Of a stretch of DNA of 31,417 nt, positions 23,001 through 30,224 are shown one piece after another. Origin of the DNA: a virus; IMG/VR virus record IMGVR_UViG_3300032288_002966, positions 1-31,417 of that record; one strand, 5' to 3'. Both the position numbers and the translations under genes were made by a program. Within the stretch, counting starts at the first letter, position 1, and every line of letters starts with the position of its first letter. The notes under the pieces are model-generated. The model saw only the letters and a list, made by a program, of their open reading frames with translations. It was not told the origin of the DNA and ran no database searches.

Positions 23001-25605
23001 CTAGGCTATTTCCATCAAGCACCTCAACGGTTGCGAACTCTACGTTGTTGATGCTGGCTCCCGGCTTCACGCCAAGCGCCGTCAACGGGATATCAATGCT
23101 ATCTCCGTCAAGGGTTGCAACGTGAGCGGTCTCGTCTCCGGCAATGCCGTTCTGGATAATGGCACGCTGGAAGTCATTTAGTTTGTCATACGCAACTGGG
23201 GAGAATGATTCCTGAAGAGCAATCCTGCCGATGCTGGAGCCTTCTTCTGCCCGGCGTAGTCTCTCAAGATCACCTGACGCATAAAGGTCAACCTGCTCTG
23301 CCCTGAAACCTAGCCCCTTTGCCCACTCAACGCCGTCGTTGCTGGCAGCAGAAAGTTCTAGGGAAAGACCGGCGGGGCTGCCATAGATAACGTCGCCACC
23401 GTTGTTGATGGCAGTTTCAATAGTAACTGATCGAGTGTACTCGTCGTGACCAAAGCCGTAGTGGCTTTCTTCAATGCCGGGGAACAACTTGGCAAAGGTG
23501 TACTTGTTCAGGAAGGTGTTTGCTGCCAATTCTGCGTCGGTAGCAGCCTCAGCCAATGCGGCTGTAGAAGCTTCATCTGCCTTGGCAACCAGATCCCCAA
23601 CTGGCCCTTCTTCTAGAATGCGCAACTTGTTGAGCAAATCATCTGAAAGTCGTGAAACGTATGCGCCGGATGCCAGCATATCTTTTAGCGTCTTGAGGAC
23701 AACACGCGCCTCGGCAACTGGGTCTTCGTCCACCGCCTTACCAAACACAAGGCTATCGTACCGGCGAGATAGTTCATCCCTATCGGCAACCAAGTCTGTA
23801 ACAAACTTCTTGAGGTTGCTAATGTCCTGATCTTCAATAAGTCTCTCAAGCGTCTGGATGGTTTCTGTCAACGTGGTTCGGCTGAAGCTATTCCCCGTAA
23901 CAACCGTAACCTTGCTTGCGGCTCCGCCAAGTTTCTGAACGTCACGAACGCTTGGGATCATATCGCCAAACTTGGTTAGACGCATAATCTCTAGGAACCT
24001 AGCCGCTGCCCGAACTACATTGGCGCGCGAATCAAGGCTATTTGCTTTGTTGTAGGCATCATTGAATGCGTCAAGTTTCTTTGCGTATTCCCGCGCAACA
24101 GCACCGTCTGCATTATCCCCAACGGCGGCAACAAATGTTCGGAGCATAGTCGCTCCGTATTCCGACTGCGACAGGCGCGTTCCGGAATCAAATGCCCGCG
24201 CAACGGGGGTGTGGTGCCGGGAGGCAGAGGTAATTACGTCGGCACGGCCAGCAGCAAGAACCTCAGCCCTTCTCATTCGAGAGAAGATTGGCAGGTTCTT
24301 ACCTGGGTCCCTTAGGATTGGTCCGCGCAACTCCTCACCGAGTAGCGATAGATTTTTTGCCTGAATCAGTTCGTCTGTTGCCTGCTGAAGCGCGCGTACG
24401 CCCTCTTCGGTTTGACCATATTCTTCAAACTGTCGGGCAAGTTGAACGTACTTTTGGTAGAACTCGTCAGGCAAGCCAACGAGACCGTCTTGCCGGCGAA
24501 GACCGTCAATGCCTTCAGCCCTAGCAACTTCAAAAAGGCTTTCAGCCCAAGCTCGCGCATTCTCAGAGGCGTTCTTGGCAATGGGCGCTCGAGATGCAGC
24601 GTGCATAACTTGTAGGAGTCCAGTCTGGAATTTTTCGCGGAAGTTTTTTCCAGAAGACGGTACGAGTACATCCAAATCGTCGCTAACTTGGGCAATATTC
24701 TCAATGCCAAGTACGTCAGACACGGCAGCAACTGCCGGACCACGGTACGGTTCAAGCGAGGCTGCGCCAACCCGGGTACTAGCGTCGTATGCTTTACCAA
24801 GGAACCCAAGCCGCTTGGCAATGCCAATCTGCACTTTGTTCATTGCTGGCTTGCCACCAATCTTGGTAGCAGCCGCTACTTCGTCAAATGACTTACCGGC
24901 TTCTGTTGCAATGGTGATAGTCTTACCAACCTTGCCAGCAAATTTTACCGCCCTGCCGAATGGGTTAAGGTTGAGTGGGTCGAAGATAATGCTGGCCGCA
25001 AGGTCTTCCGCAACATTGGCAGAGAAGGTTTCAGAGTTCTTCTTCATGTACTGCCAGACTTCTTCGTAGTCTGCACCGGAGCGAAGCATTGCCTTAGCCT
25101 GATCGCTTAGGTATTTAGGATCGTCGTTAAATAGGCCCCCAAGCGCCTTGCTTACAATATTAGTAGTTGGTAACTTTCGCACAAGGTTTCCATTTTCATC
25201 AAACCCTGCGCCAAGATCGGACATAAGATCATCTATTTGGCGCTTCTTAATCCCCGCGTCGCCCTCTTCTAGATATCGCTCCATGCGTCGGCGTGGGGTG
25301 CCAACGGTTGATGGGATAAACGAACCAATCTCGGTAAAGCCATCCATAATCGTACCAAGGCTTTCAACGCCAAGGCGAAGAGGATTAATGGTTTCAAGGA
25401 AGCCAATTGGGTTGAAGCCCTCTTCCTTTGGCTTCTGTGGCTCAGTGGTATTGGCTCCTGTGAGGTTGACCGACAACTGACCAATATTGGAAGTTGAAGT
25501 TGTCTTTTCGGCATAGTTAATACCGCCGCGACCAGCACTGCTGCGAACCGTTGCTCGACCAGCGTACCGGCTTTGTTCGTCTAGTTCATCAAATGGATTA
25601 GCCAT
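17056..25605 (-). CDS. Giant multidomain virion protein with ADP-ribosyltransferase and kinase-like domains
   Basis: The product is 2849 residues, started at the ATG at 25605 with AAAGGA five bases upstream, without internal stops. It is mostly helical, with a coiled coil near 1425-1480. Two catalytic domains stand out. The first, around 2040-2165, matches R-S-E ADP-ribosyltransferases: SIYRAF with Arg2067, a middle ENISAWSRRF, GGETLLVVDN, and SEDEILLPRGIQVRV with Glu2135 and Glu2137. The second, around 2300-2480, is kinase-like: YAKLAG with Lys2319, NEFLTAELYRKMGVIVP, LLNNWDAVGPDGMNAG with Asp2403 and Asn2411, and VRIDVGGSGRF with Asp2424. The gene sits in the MuF slot between portal and scaffold. 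It is likely packaged and possibly ejected into the host. Confidence 0.8.
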   Translation of the reverse strand: MANPFDELDEQSRYAGRATVRSSAGRGGINYAEKTTSTSNIGQLSVNLTGANTTEPQKPKEEGFNPIGFLETINPLRLGVESLGTIMDGFTEIGSFIPSTVGTPRRRMERYLEEGDAGIKKRQIDDLMSDLGAGFDENGNLVRKLPTTNIVSKALGGLFNDDPKYLSDQAKAMLRSGADYEEVWQYMKKNSETFSANVAEDLAASIIFDPLNLNPFGRAVKFAGKVGKTITIATEAGKSFDEVAAATKIGGKPAMNKVQIGIAKRLGFLGKAYDASTRVGAASLEPYRGPAVAAVSDVLGIENIAQVSDDLDVLVPSSGKNFREKFQTGLLQVMHAASRAPIAKNASENARAWAESLFEVARAEGIDGLRRQDGLVGLPDEFYQKYVQLARQFEEYGQTEEGVRALQQATDELIQAKNLSLLGEELRGPILRDPGKNLPIFSRMRRAEVLAAGRADVITSASRHHTPVARAFDSGTRLSQSEYGATMLRTFVAAVGDNADGAVAREYAKKLDAFNDAYNKANSLDSRANVVRAAARFLEIMRLTKFGDMIPSVRDVQKLGGAASKVTVVTGNSFSRTTLTETIQTLERLIEDQDISNLKKFVTDLVADRDELSRRYDSLVFGKAVDEDPVAEARVVLKTLKDMLASGAYVSRLSDDLLNKLRILEEGPVGDLVAKADEASTAALAEAATDAELAANTFLNKYTFAKLFPGIEESHYGFGHDEYTRSVTIETAINNGGDVIYGSPAGLSLELSAASNDGVEWAKGLGFRAEQVDLYASGDLERLRRAEEGSSIGRIALQESFSPVAYDKLNDFQRAIIQNGIAGDETAHVATLDGDSIDIPLTALGVKPGASINNVEFATVEVLDGNSLESFSSLKVFDKKWVSEWKQRGVFTYVKNSPDAKNALKWYNLLEGLHVGATVKGKKYLVRVTNGAPIASMREWLNNKIDRVLHHDSSTWFFPQIKATRVNADSSLNKFKPEAIALEDMDGGANLLIQDIDDVILSSGDFDVLDNADVFIPRTLKEIATLDIKSRISLIFDPATIARQIAFNPSPAAEPLDLRDIVIHTEKYLDGGEERFVAKHFTKLMSVSRYEDIAQPVNWSPSKDALSDPDLFIKEWLKDRIQGLVNLQDSGQVTYAEIFPDLPNVNIDEPNVDDIVETIYQYYESEFGDTFTTAVLTSMNEIDAMRVGFNENLKNMGSKKFVTLANGNRAFSWADLLHNLDASTGIANQNIKGYMEPAAWDFIKEKNTALTDYLISAPAGGIGPHKVRLFDVLSNPEAPESITAALLIADGQLNTEQEVLEWLYSVKMPAASVVLPMVYKQTIKGPVQLHLFAEEIGALADSRIRALTTSGGIDLQSEAYGVDTANFLRVFNPAGRPHDAATYVTLSQNVPTNAKWFTTKQMAETLVKGAGFENEGQFLQIPGGYGLAKDAAKVAQEKADLAAQTANIGELLQKQAAVKTAQKLQQEMEERQALYDSVKDDPTLQPLLNLQRKARSLGYDLGTEPAKGYLEGVQIIRDVRGIPVIRPRYDLYTSLGEYFEPADYGIKQLDQLAVRPSLKTKLQQFASTPISNNELYDASVERLRIFLGARITRDQSVRAMAEIVQAAINQDINPGGLTNTEIEKIFLDVFGGGEKASRTFNRVFGSTASPRSALLYALANDPGKIGYSTAASKRIQERFPTMATIAQKLFPLSRYRYNPQFNQQEGIEPFALTVLRGIKGARPYEEASQLSSLLSAPGSFRYDSHEVGAHILRHKASIADSLSRGTPEIEGVVEKHVARQLLDKAADTGGFLLATGDKQRLAIAASKVDAIDVTAADEFKRSVMEEFAANFPEIRTIAWNLTKSTDPADWFDYLITSQVNATIPQQVLRVGEVSARAFTYGAPVRTEYADVIQDLLKRDDLTPDDLAELDDIVTVAEKTGASSAAQDELIAAFRKFKTSVRFIPKQTIAKAVAGGGSFAGETAFTTLDNITDKAKKAIGSWVHGAYSSLSRYLAAKAEFGVQKTSLVKDENAMKKVASQLSGSFDGVKYYDDTAVGDARFAGMDNWINALDELIKSNRISVRSSIYRAFKLEDLLPDPAAVQVGDVFGMENISAWSRRFNMSEAWSGGETLLVVDNAKGLPGFDIAGAKLGIGSEDEILLPRGIQVRVVSITTDNRGQRIMKVDILLQPDLQLAMDRLAPDDAARIGLQKAYDTLQIEQEQVRRSEAALTKLFEAYPAILDDAKRAGTMWGDEPTAVRTIRQKRRKGSVIQSSPQGVDLSQFGVQYSRSAPRSIPQTAPRVLDEKIVFANKVGKATSGMNQGGDTGIWVGSDGIKRYAKLAGTGAENVSAALNEFLTAELYRKMGVIVPDVSLSVRGGQLYVVSTWQEGIVELGQNGFKAVDQDVARQFLDNHVADVLLNNWDAVGPDGMNAGILPDGTVVRIDVGGSGRFRAGGGFKPIKQSEIVDLSAWWNPDVLRGATRPAAGYRKIIDRAYPELAKEASTLDIPSFVEQYDDMLKELGSVQEALADSVSKIADDLISTTVIDRDFIAREAKAYADLVEKRIAQLDVTVDKLRRERILLAESAAQAATGGKVSKPLPKLKIRKADPWTDVIVQRLAGQMNDGYRLPGLEAAMLAVESGQLVNRVDAEALGRGLAQYLYERKAVTDFVDWARAAHARSVEVATKEQLYNPNKSALERTLNHPFTGFYPTSYTYGKILPVFANALFKYSPFSGEYAPFVGARRLNIIAEHIAAALEDNPDLQEIVMKRTPLINYLNSLVPGVPSDIGAGLPYWFRNGILRPAVEGNFEDIPGKFAESVLTTGERIVGPLNYARTVQSSITQIQTMLTGDSQTSVLEEISDFLIPGAGN
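18166..18708 (-). other. Kinase-like (HipA/PI4K-like) domain within the giant protein
   Basis: Residues about 2300-2480. The sequence shows a lysine in a beta strand (KRYAKLAG, Lys2319), the NEFLTAELYRKMGVIVPDVS helix-and-turn seen in HipA-like and PI3/PI4-kinase-like folds, then a catalytic loop with Asp2403, Asn2411 eight residues later and a metal-binding Asp2424 in IDVGG. All three acidic/amide positions needed for phosphotransfer are present, so it is probably active. Substrate could be a host protein, tRNA synthetase, lipid or the virion itself; none can be told from sequence. Confidence 0.7.
19111..19488 (-). other. ADP-ribosyltransferase domain within the giant protein
   Basis: Residues about 2040-2165. 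NAD-binding Arg2067 lies in SIYRAF, followed by VGDVFGMENISAWS (a central Ser-containing motif), then GGETLLVVDN and GIGSEDEILLPRGIQVRV, where Glu2137 is the likely catalytic Glu of an ExE pair. The order and spacing fit exoenzyme-type and phage MuF-linked ARTs. Such domains transfer ADP-ribose from NAD to host proteins, as the virion-carried Alt protein of T4 does for RNA polymerase. Confidence 0.78.
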
Positions 25606-25614
25606 TTATTCCTT

Positions 25615-27996
25615 TCAGCGGCCGCCCCAGCCGCCCTTGACCGTAGTCTTCTCAAGTCCATCCTCGGCTGCCTTGGCAGCAGATGGGGAGAAGATGTCGG
25701 CAATTGGAGAATTCCTAAATGCAAAACTGGCAAGCGCATTTGCCTTGTAGGCATCTCGCTCCCCGGCTCGGAATGCGTTCTGCGCTTCCTGCTGTTGAGA
25801 TTTTAACGTTGCAGTGCGTTGAAGATCCTTAGACGATGGGGCAAAGCCATTATCCCAATAATTGACTAAGCCGCTGTAATTATCGTATTTAATCTTTACA
25901 TCCGCCTCAAACTGAGTTCCAGCAACCGCAGCAAGAGTCTTACTTACTGCTGTGGCAATAAATCTATCGCGGGCATCTGGCGTAATGTCTAGGTTGGCAT
26001 TAAGATTGTCAATTACAGAGTCAATATTTTTGGTAAGGATATCTCCCCTTACCGTTACTGGGGCAGTTGCTGGGTTTTGCTGGGATTCTGGAACGACAAA
26101 CTGTGGGGTCTGCTCAACGGAAACGTCGCCAGTGCTTACGCCTGTGGCGGTGCGCTGGGTATATCGACGTTGAAAATCAGTCCACGTCATTGTCTTTCCG
26201 CTATACGGGTCATAGTTTGTTGCCCAAAGCGTTGTCTGATTGTCTGCGCCCATTCCCTCAACCACAAAGTTGCCATTTCCAAGGTTGTAAACCTTGCCAA
26301 CGCGATTAAACTCGCCATCCTGACCAACGGCTGGGGAAACAAGTTCCGTTCCGCCAACGGCAATAAGGCGAGTTACACCGGTGCTTGAGTCAACAATAGG
26401 GAGTACGCTGATATCGGTAGGATCAATTGCAGCCTTGTACTCCCACTTTCCGTCTGGACCAATTGTTGCAACTTGCACCATTCCTGCGGCAATATCCGCA
26501 GCAGTTACGGCATCGTCTGCAATCAACTTAAGCGTTCCGCTAAAGACGCTGTTGAACTTTCCGGTTGACGTATCGTACGAAGAGGCATTCGGGTTGGCGA
26601 GATCCCAAGCGGTTGGCCCATCAACCTCTGGGACTTGACCAGCAGCGGCCTGCTGCATAAGGGCAAGGGTCCGCTGGTGAATAACCAGTTCTTCCTGAGG
26701 AATCGTAGCGCCCATATCTTCAAGAATTTTTTGGTATCGCGCAATCAGCTCATTGGTTTTCTTGGTTGTAGTAATTGAATCCCCCCGGGCATTAGCATTA
26801 GATCGGTACCACTCGTCAAAGATAATTGCTGCATCGTCCACAAGAGTGTTGCGACCGTAATTTTTGCTCAGCCCGTTGAGTTTTGCATATGCCGCAGCAG
26901 CCGCATCGCTTGTTGAAGCAAGAGCCTTGCGCGCTGCGAGGATAGAATTGTCGCTACCAAAGAGCGTGGTTACAAGAGCATCCTGCCTAATAAAACTTGC
27001 AGAGTTCATTACCGCCGAAGGAGCGATTGCATAAAACCGGTTGAGGTCCAACTGGTTTGCAGCAAAGTCTTCAATGGTGTTGTAACTGCTGCCAAGCGTG
27101 TTATTAACAAGCTGAAGGAATCCAGTAGCCGCAGTGTTGAAGTTGTCAATTCGCGTTACTGCGGCCTCTTGAACTGCTGCCTGGGCGGATGTTGTCAACT
27201 TGGAGTTTACTTCACCAAGTTTCTTTTGAATTTCTAGTGCAATGTTAGAGCCACCGATAATGTCCCCATTGGCGTTAGTAGTCCCAAGGTTTGCGGCAAC
27301 CACGCTTTTTCGCGCGCTTAGAAGGAATGCACGCAACCGGCGCAACTGGCGGTTGTATGCCATGGCACCCTGTCCGGCTGCTGTGGCAAGAAGCGTGTTC
27401 TCAATATTGTATTGCGCGGCAAACTTCTGCTCGGCAGCAATAGACATAACTTCACGTCGATTTGCTTCGCCATCGCTGTATGCCCCAATAACCTGAGCGG
27501 CCTGAGCGTCAAAATCCTCCGCGCTCATTGCTCCGTTGCTAAGAGCCGTACCAAGTGCCTTAAGCAAGGTCTTGCTGGCATCAAAAAGTTTGTCTCGGTT
27601 CTCTGCGGCAATAGATGGGGTTTCTGCCCCAACAACACCCTCAGACAAGAATGCCATGTAGGTGCGGATTGCATCGGCGTTAGCCGGATCTTCGTTGATT
27701 GCGCTAATCATGATGTTCTCTTGGCGATTGCGCTCCATCCGCTGCACGGCTGCAATGTCAGCCGAAACATTGTCTCGATCGTTCTGGGAAACCCACGAGT
27801 TAGTTGCGTACGAACGAAGATAGGAAATCACGTCGTCAGCACTTGGAATGCCGTTTCCACGGTAATCCGTCTGGTTCTTGTAGGCATCAATAAGCGCCGA
27901 AGTTGTTCGGGCATATTGCTGCTGCATAATCTGGTAAATCAGCGCGGAAAGGTCAGACCCCCCCGTCTGCCTAGCGAATCGTCCTCTGCGTGCCAT
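25615..27996 (-). CDS. Probable internal virion or structural protein
   Basis: The product is 793 residues. Most is helical and Ala/Gln/Asn-rich (for example MERNRQENIMISAINEDPAN; QAAVQEAAVTRIDNFNTAA). A beta-rich insert lies near 470-600 (GKWEYKAAIDPTDISVLPIV; VYNLGNGNFVVEGM). It starts ARRGRFARQTGGSDLSALIY, basic, and ends TTVKGGWGGR. Position between portal and the giant gene, with TAATG coupling to portal, suggests a partner of the giant protein, similar in place to internal core proteins of T7-like phages. No enzyme motif found. Function is inferred. Confidence 0.6.
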   Translation of the reverse strand: MARRGRFARQTGGSDLSALIYQIMQQQYARTTSALIDAYKNQTDYRGNGIPSADDVISYLRSYATNSWVSQNDRDNVSADIAAVQRMERNRQENIMISAINEDPANADAIRTYMAFLSEGVVGAETPSIAAENRDKLFDASKTLLKALGTALSNGAMSAEDFDAQAAQVIGAYSDGEANRREVMSIAAEQKFAAQYNIENTLLATAAGQGAMAYNRQLRRLRAFLLSARKSVVAANLGTTNANGDIIGGSNIALEIQKKLGEVNSKLTTSAQAAVQEAAVTRIDNFNTAATGFLQLVNNTLGSSYNTIEDFAANQLDLNRFYAIAPSAVMNSASFIRQDALVTTLFGSDNSILAARKALASTSDAAAAAYAKLNGLSKNYGRNTLVDDAAIIFDEWYRSNANARGDSITTTKKTNELIARYQKILEDMGATIPQEELVIHQRTLALMQQAAAGQVPEVDGPTAWDLANPNASSYDTSTGKFNSVFSGTLKLIADDAVTAADIAAGMVQVATIGPDGKWEYKAAIDPTDISVLPIVDSSTGVTRLIAVGGTELVSPAVGQDGEFNRVGKVYNLGNGNFVVEGMGADNQTTLWATNYDPYSGKTMTWTDFQRRYTQRTATGVSTGDVSVEQTPQFVVPESQQNPATAPVTVRGDILTKNIDSVIDNLNANLDITPDARDRFIATAVSKTLAAVAGTQFEADVKIKYDNYSGLVNYWDNGFAPSSKDLQRTATLKSQQQEAQNAFRAGERDAYKANALASFAFRNSPIADIFSPSAAKAAEDGLEKTTVKGGWGGR

Positions 27997-30224
27997 TATT
28001 GTCCTCCGGCTGACTCAGGAGATGCCATAGGAACGCCAGGAACGGCATTTTCAGGCAACATCTCTGCTGGTGGGTTAGATAACTGCTCTGGTGACTGCAT
28101 CGCCTCCATACCGTTCGGCTGTGGGTTCTGCGTCATCATTGCGGATGCCGCCTGACCCTCAGCCTGCGGAAGTGCTACGCCAAGCTGGCGGAACACCGCG
28201 ATGAGGTTACCCATCGTCATGACGGATGCTGGGTTGAGGGTTGCGTCAGTCTGCTCCTCGCGGATGACATCCTTCTCGCCCTCTGGGTCCTCTACGCCAA
28301 CGCGGTCCATCGCGCGTTCAGAACTCCAAATGCGGTTCTGAACAAGGTTGATGGCCGTCTGGGCGAGTTCCAGCGTGTCGCGTGGTGTAAGTTCCGGCGG
28401 AGTAATCTCAATGCGGTATTCGCCGCCAAAGATGAACTCAACGTCGGAGTCCTTTGCTGACCATAGTTTACCAGTAAGTTCCCAGACCTGCTTGAGCCAA
28501 GCGTAAAGCAACTTGCGCTTTGGCGACAATCGTGCCTCATAGTTGGCAACGAGCGACGCAATTGCGCGGGATGAACCCAAGACGCTGGTTGGTGCAAGTC
28601 CAAGGAGAAGATCGTTCAAGCCGGTCACTACCGCAATCTCGCGGTCAATGCGTCGGTTGAAATCTTCCAACTGGAACTCTGGAATAAACGGACTAATGAC
28701 GCGGATCTCGTTGCCCGGTCCAGGCGTTGCAATGCGGTTTGGCTTTGGGATTGCGTTCGGTGGAACTTCGTCCGGTGCCTCAGCGCCAACGAGTTGCCAC
28801 ATCTGACCACCAACGGTCGAGGCAATCATCTGCGCCTGCGCGGTAATGCGCTCGTCCTTCTCGCGGAGCAACTGCTCAACGTCGTAGAGTTCTGGCTTAC
28901 CGTATGGGCTGCCAGGGATCTTGGAGTTGATGAGTGGCAGGTACGGAAGAATGCCGTTGTACTCTGGGTGTTCGGAGTTCTTGACCATCGTGTTGCCCAC
29001 GAAGATCGCGTTGCAGACGAGCGGTGGATTGCCCGGGTTCGTCGGCTTCTTGTACCAGTAGTCAAAGACCTCAACCTGCTGCAACTCGTACTGTGAGCGG
29101 TTGCGCTGTGGGTTCTTCTCTAGGTTAGTTCGGTAGATGCTGGCAAGTGGGTCATCGTGCGTTGTGCTTGAGGTGTACATGTAGCTGGACGCACCGTTAT
29201 GAACCGGCGTTACCTCAATGCCAAACTCCTCGCGGGCAGCCTGAGGCGATAGCCCGTAAACGTAGACCGACCAGTCAATGCGTCGGAAGTCCGACGATCC
29301 GTACCCAAGGTACAGGTTCTCTGGCTGCTCAACGATGGAGATTCGTGGGATCTCCGTAACTGGATCCCAATAGACCTTGGCTGCCGTATGCCCATAGAGT
29401 GACTTGAGCGTACAGGCATCTTCAAGCAGGAGGTCAAAGTCGTTTTCCTCCCACCAACGGAAGAAGAGCCGCTCACGCTCGGCTGCGAGCATGCGCGACT
29501 CTTTGTCGGAGTTAGATGGAACATAGTTAATAACCGGTCGCACGGCTTGGAGCGACGCGGGGATATTGACGTAGGCTGGGTGAACGTTGACGCTGATGTG
29601 TGCTCGACCAGCAAGTCGGGCGCTTGGGTCTTCTGGCCAGTGGTCAGCACCACCAAGCGTCATGGACGCTGGATGGTAAAGATTGTCAAACCGGCGGAAG
29701 AGCGAGCGCAGGCGAGCCTGCTCCGACTCCATGTCATTGCGGCGAGAAAGCATCTCGCGGAACCGAACAAACTCTTCGGTCTGCTCTGGGTCAAGTTCCA
29801 GCAGGCGCTGCTTGGTTTGGAGCATCTGGAGCGCAACGCGATACGACTCTGGAAGGTCATCAGCATTGAGACCAACGGTCGGGTTGATAGACACCCCGAC
29901 GTTGCCCATGACAAGGTTGCGGAAGCTGACACCGGTCTTGATGGCGCTTGTGCCACGGAGGCGGCGGTTACGCGAACGGCGGACGGAACCGGGGGCGTTG
30001 GTTGCCCCAGTGTCTACGCCGTCAAGTTGCGTAACGAGCGGTGGATCACCAGCAAGGGTAGAGAACAGTTGCTGCCCTCGACCCATCTGCTTGGCACGCT
30101 CATTCGCCTTGCCAATAGACGCAATCTGGTCAGTTGTTGCAACATCTGGGTCAGTTGTGTACTGCCCCGGAACTGGTCGCGTCCCTTGGAACGCTCGTGG
30201 AATCTTTCGTACTTTATCGGCCAT
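27996..30224 (-). CDS. Portal protein
   Basis: The product is 742 residues and forms the dodecameric ring through which DNA enters and leaves the capsid. The N-terminus is basic and flexible. The core has LFRRFDNLYHPASMTLGGAD, RERLFFRWWEENDFDLLLED and LKSLYGHTAAKVYWDP (typical portal wing/stem start), then IPRISIVEQPENLYLGYGSS, and the stem region LNDLLLGLAPTSVLGSSRAI and LVANYEARLSPKRKLLYAWL. The C-terminus is Pro/Gln/Ala-rich and probably disordered. It lies after the terminase (TGATG overlap), as in most tailed phages. The length is large for siphovirus portals and nearer the podovirus/N4-type range. Confidence 0.85.
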   Translation of the reverse strand: MADKVRKIPRAFQGTRPVPGQYTTDPDVATTDQIASIGKANERAKQMGRGQQLFSTLAGDPPLVTQLDGVDTGATNAPGSVRRSRNRRLRGTSAIKTGVSFRNLVMGNVGVSINPTVGLNADDLPESYRVALQMLQTKQRLLELDPEQTEEFVRFREMLSRRNDMESEQARLRSLFRRFDNLYHPASMTLGGADHWPEDPSARLAGRAHISVNVHPAYVNIPASLQAVRPVINYVPSNSDKESRMLAAERERLFFRWWEENDFDLLLEDACTLKSLYGHTAAKVYWDPVTEIPRISIVEQPENLYLGYGSSDFRRIDWSVYVYGLSPQAAREEFGIEVTPVHNGASSYMYTSSTTHDDPLASIYRTNLEKNPQRNRSQYELQQVEVFDYWYKKPTNPGNPPLVCNAIFVGNTMVKNSEHPEYNGILPYLPLINSKIPGSPYGKPELYDVEQLLREKDERITAQAQMIASTVGGQMWQLVGAEAPDEVPPNAIPKPNRIATPGPGNEIRVISPFIPEFQLEDFNRRIDREIAVVTGLNDLLLGLAPTSVLGSSRAIASLVANYEARLSPKRKLLYAWLKQVWELTGKLWSAKDSDVEFIFGGEYRIEITPPELTPRDTLELAQTAINLVQNRIWSSERAMDRVGVEDPEGEKDVIREEQTDATLNPASVMTMGNLIAVFRQLGVALPQAEGQAASAMMTQNPQPNGMEAMQSPEQLSNPPAEMLPENAVPGVPMASPESAGGQ

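Noticed and set aside
17056-25605. Giant protein as a virion RNA polymerase or a tape measure protein
   Set aside because: No T7-type polymerase motifs were found, and the gene lies before the scaffold rather than among tail genes; ART and kinase-like motifs explain part of it better.
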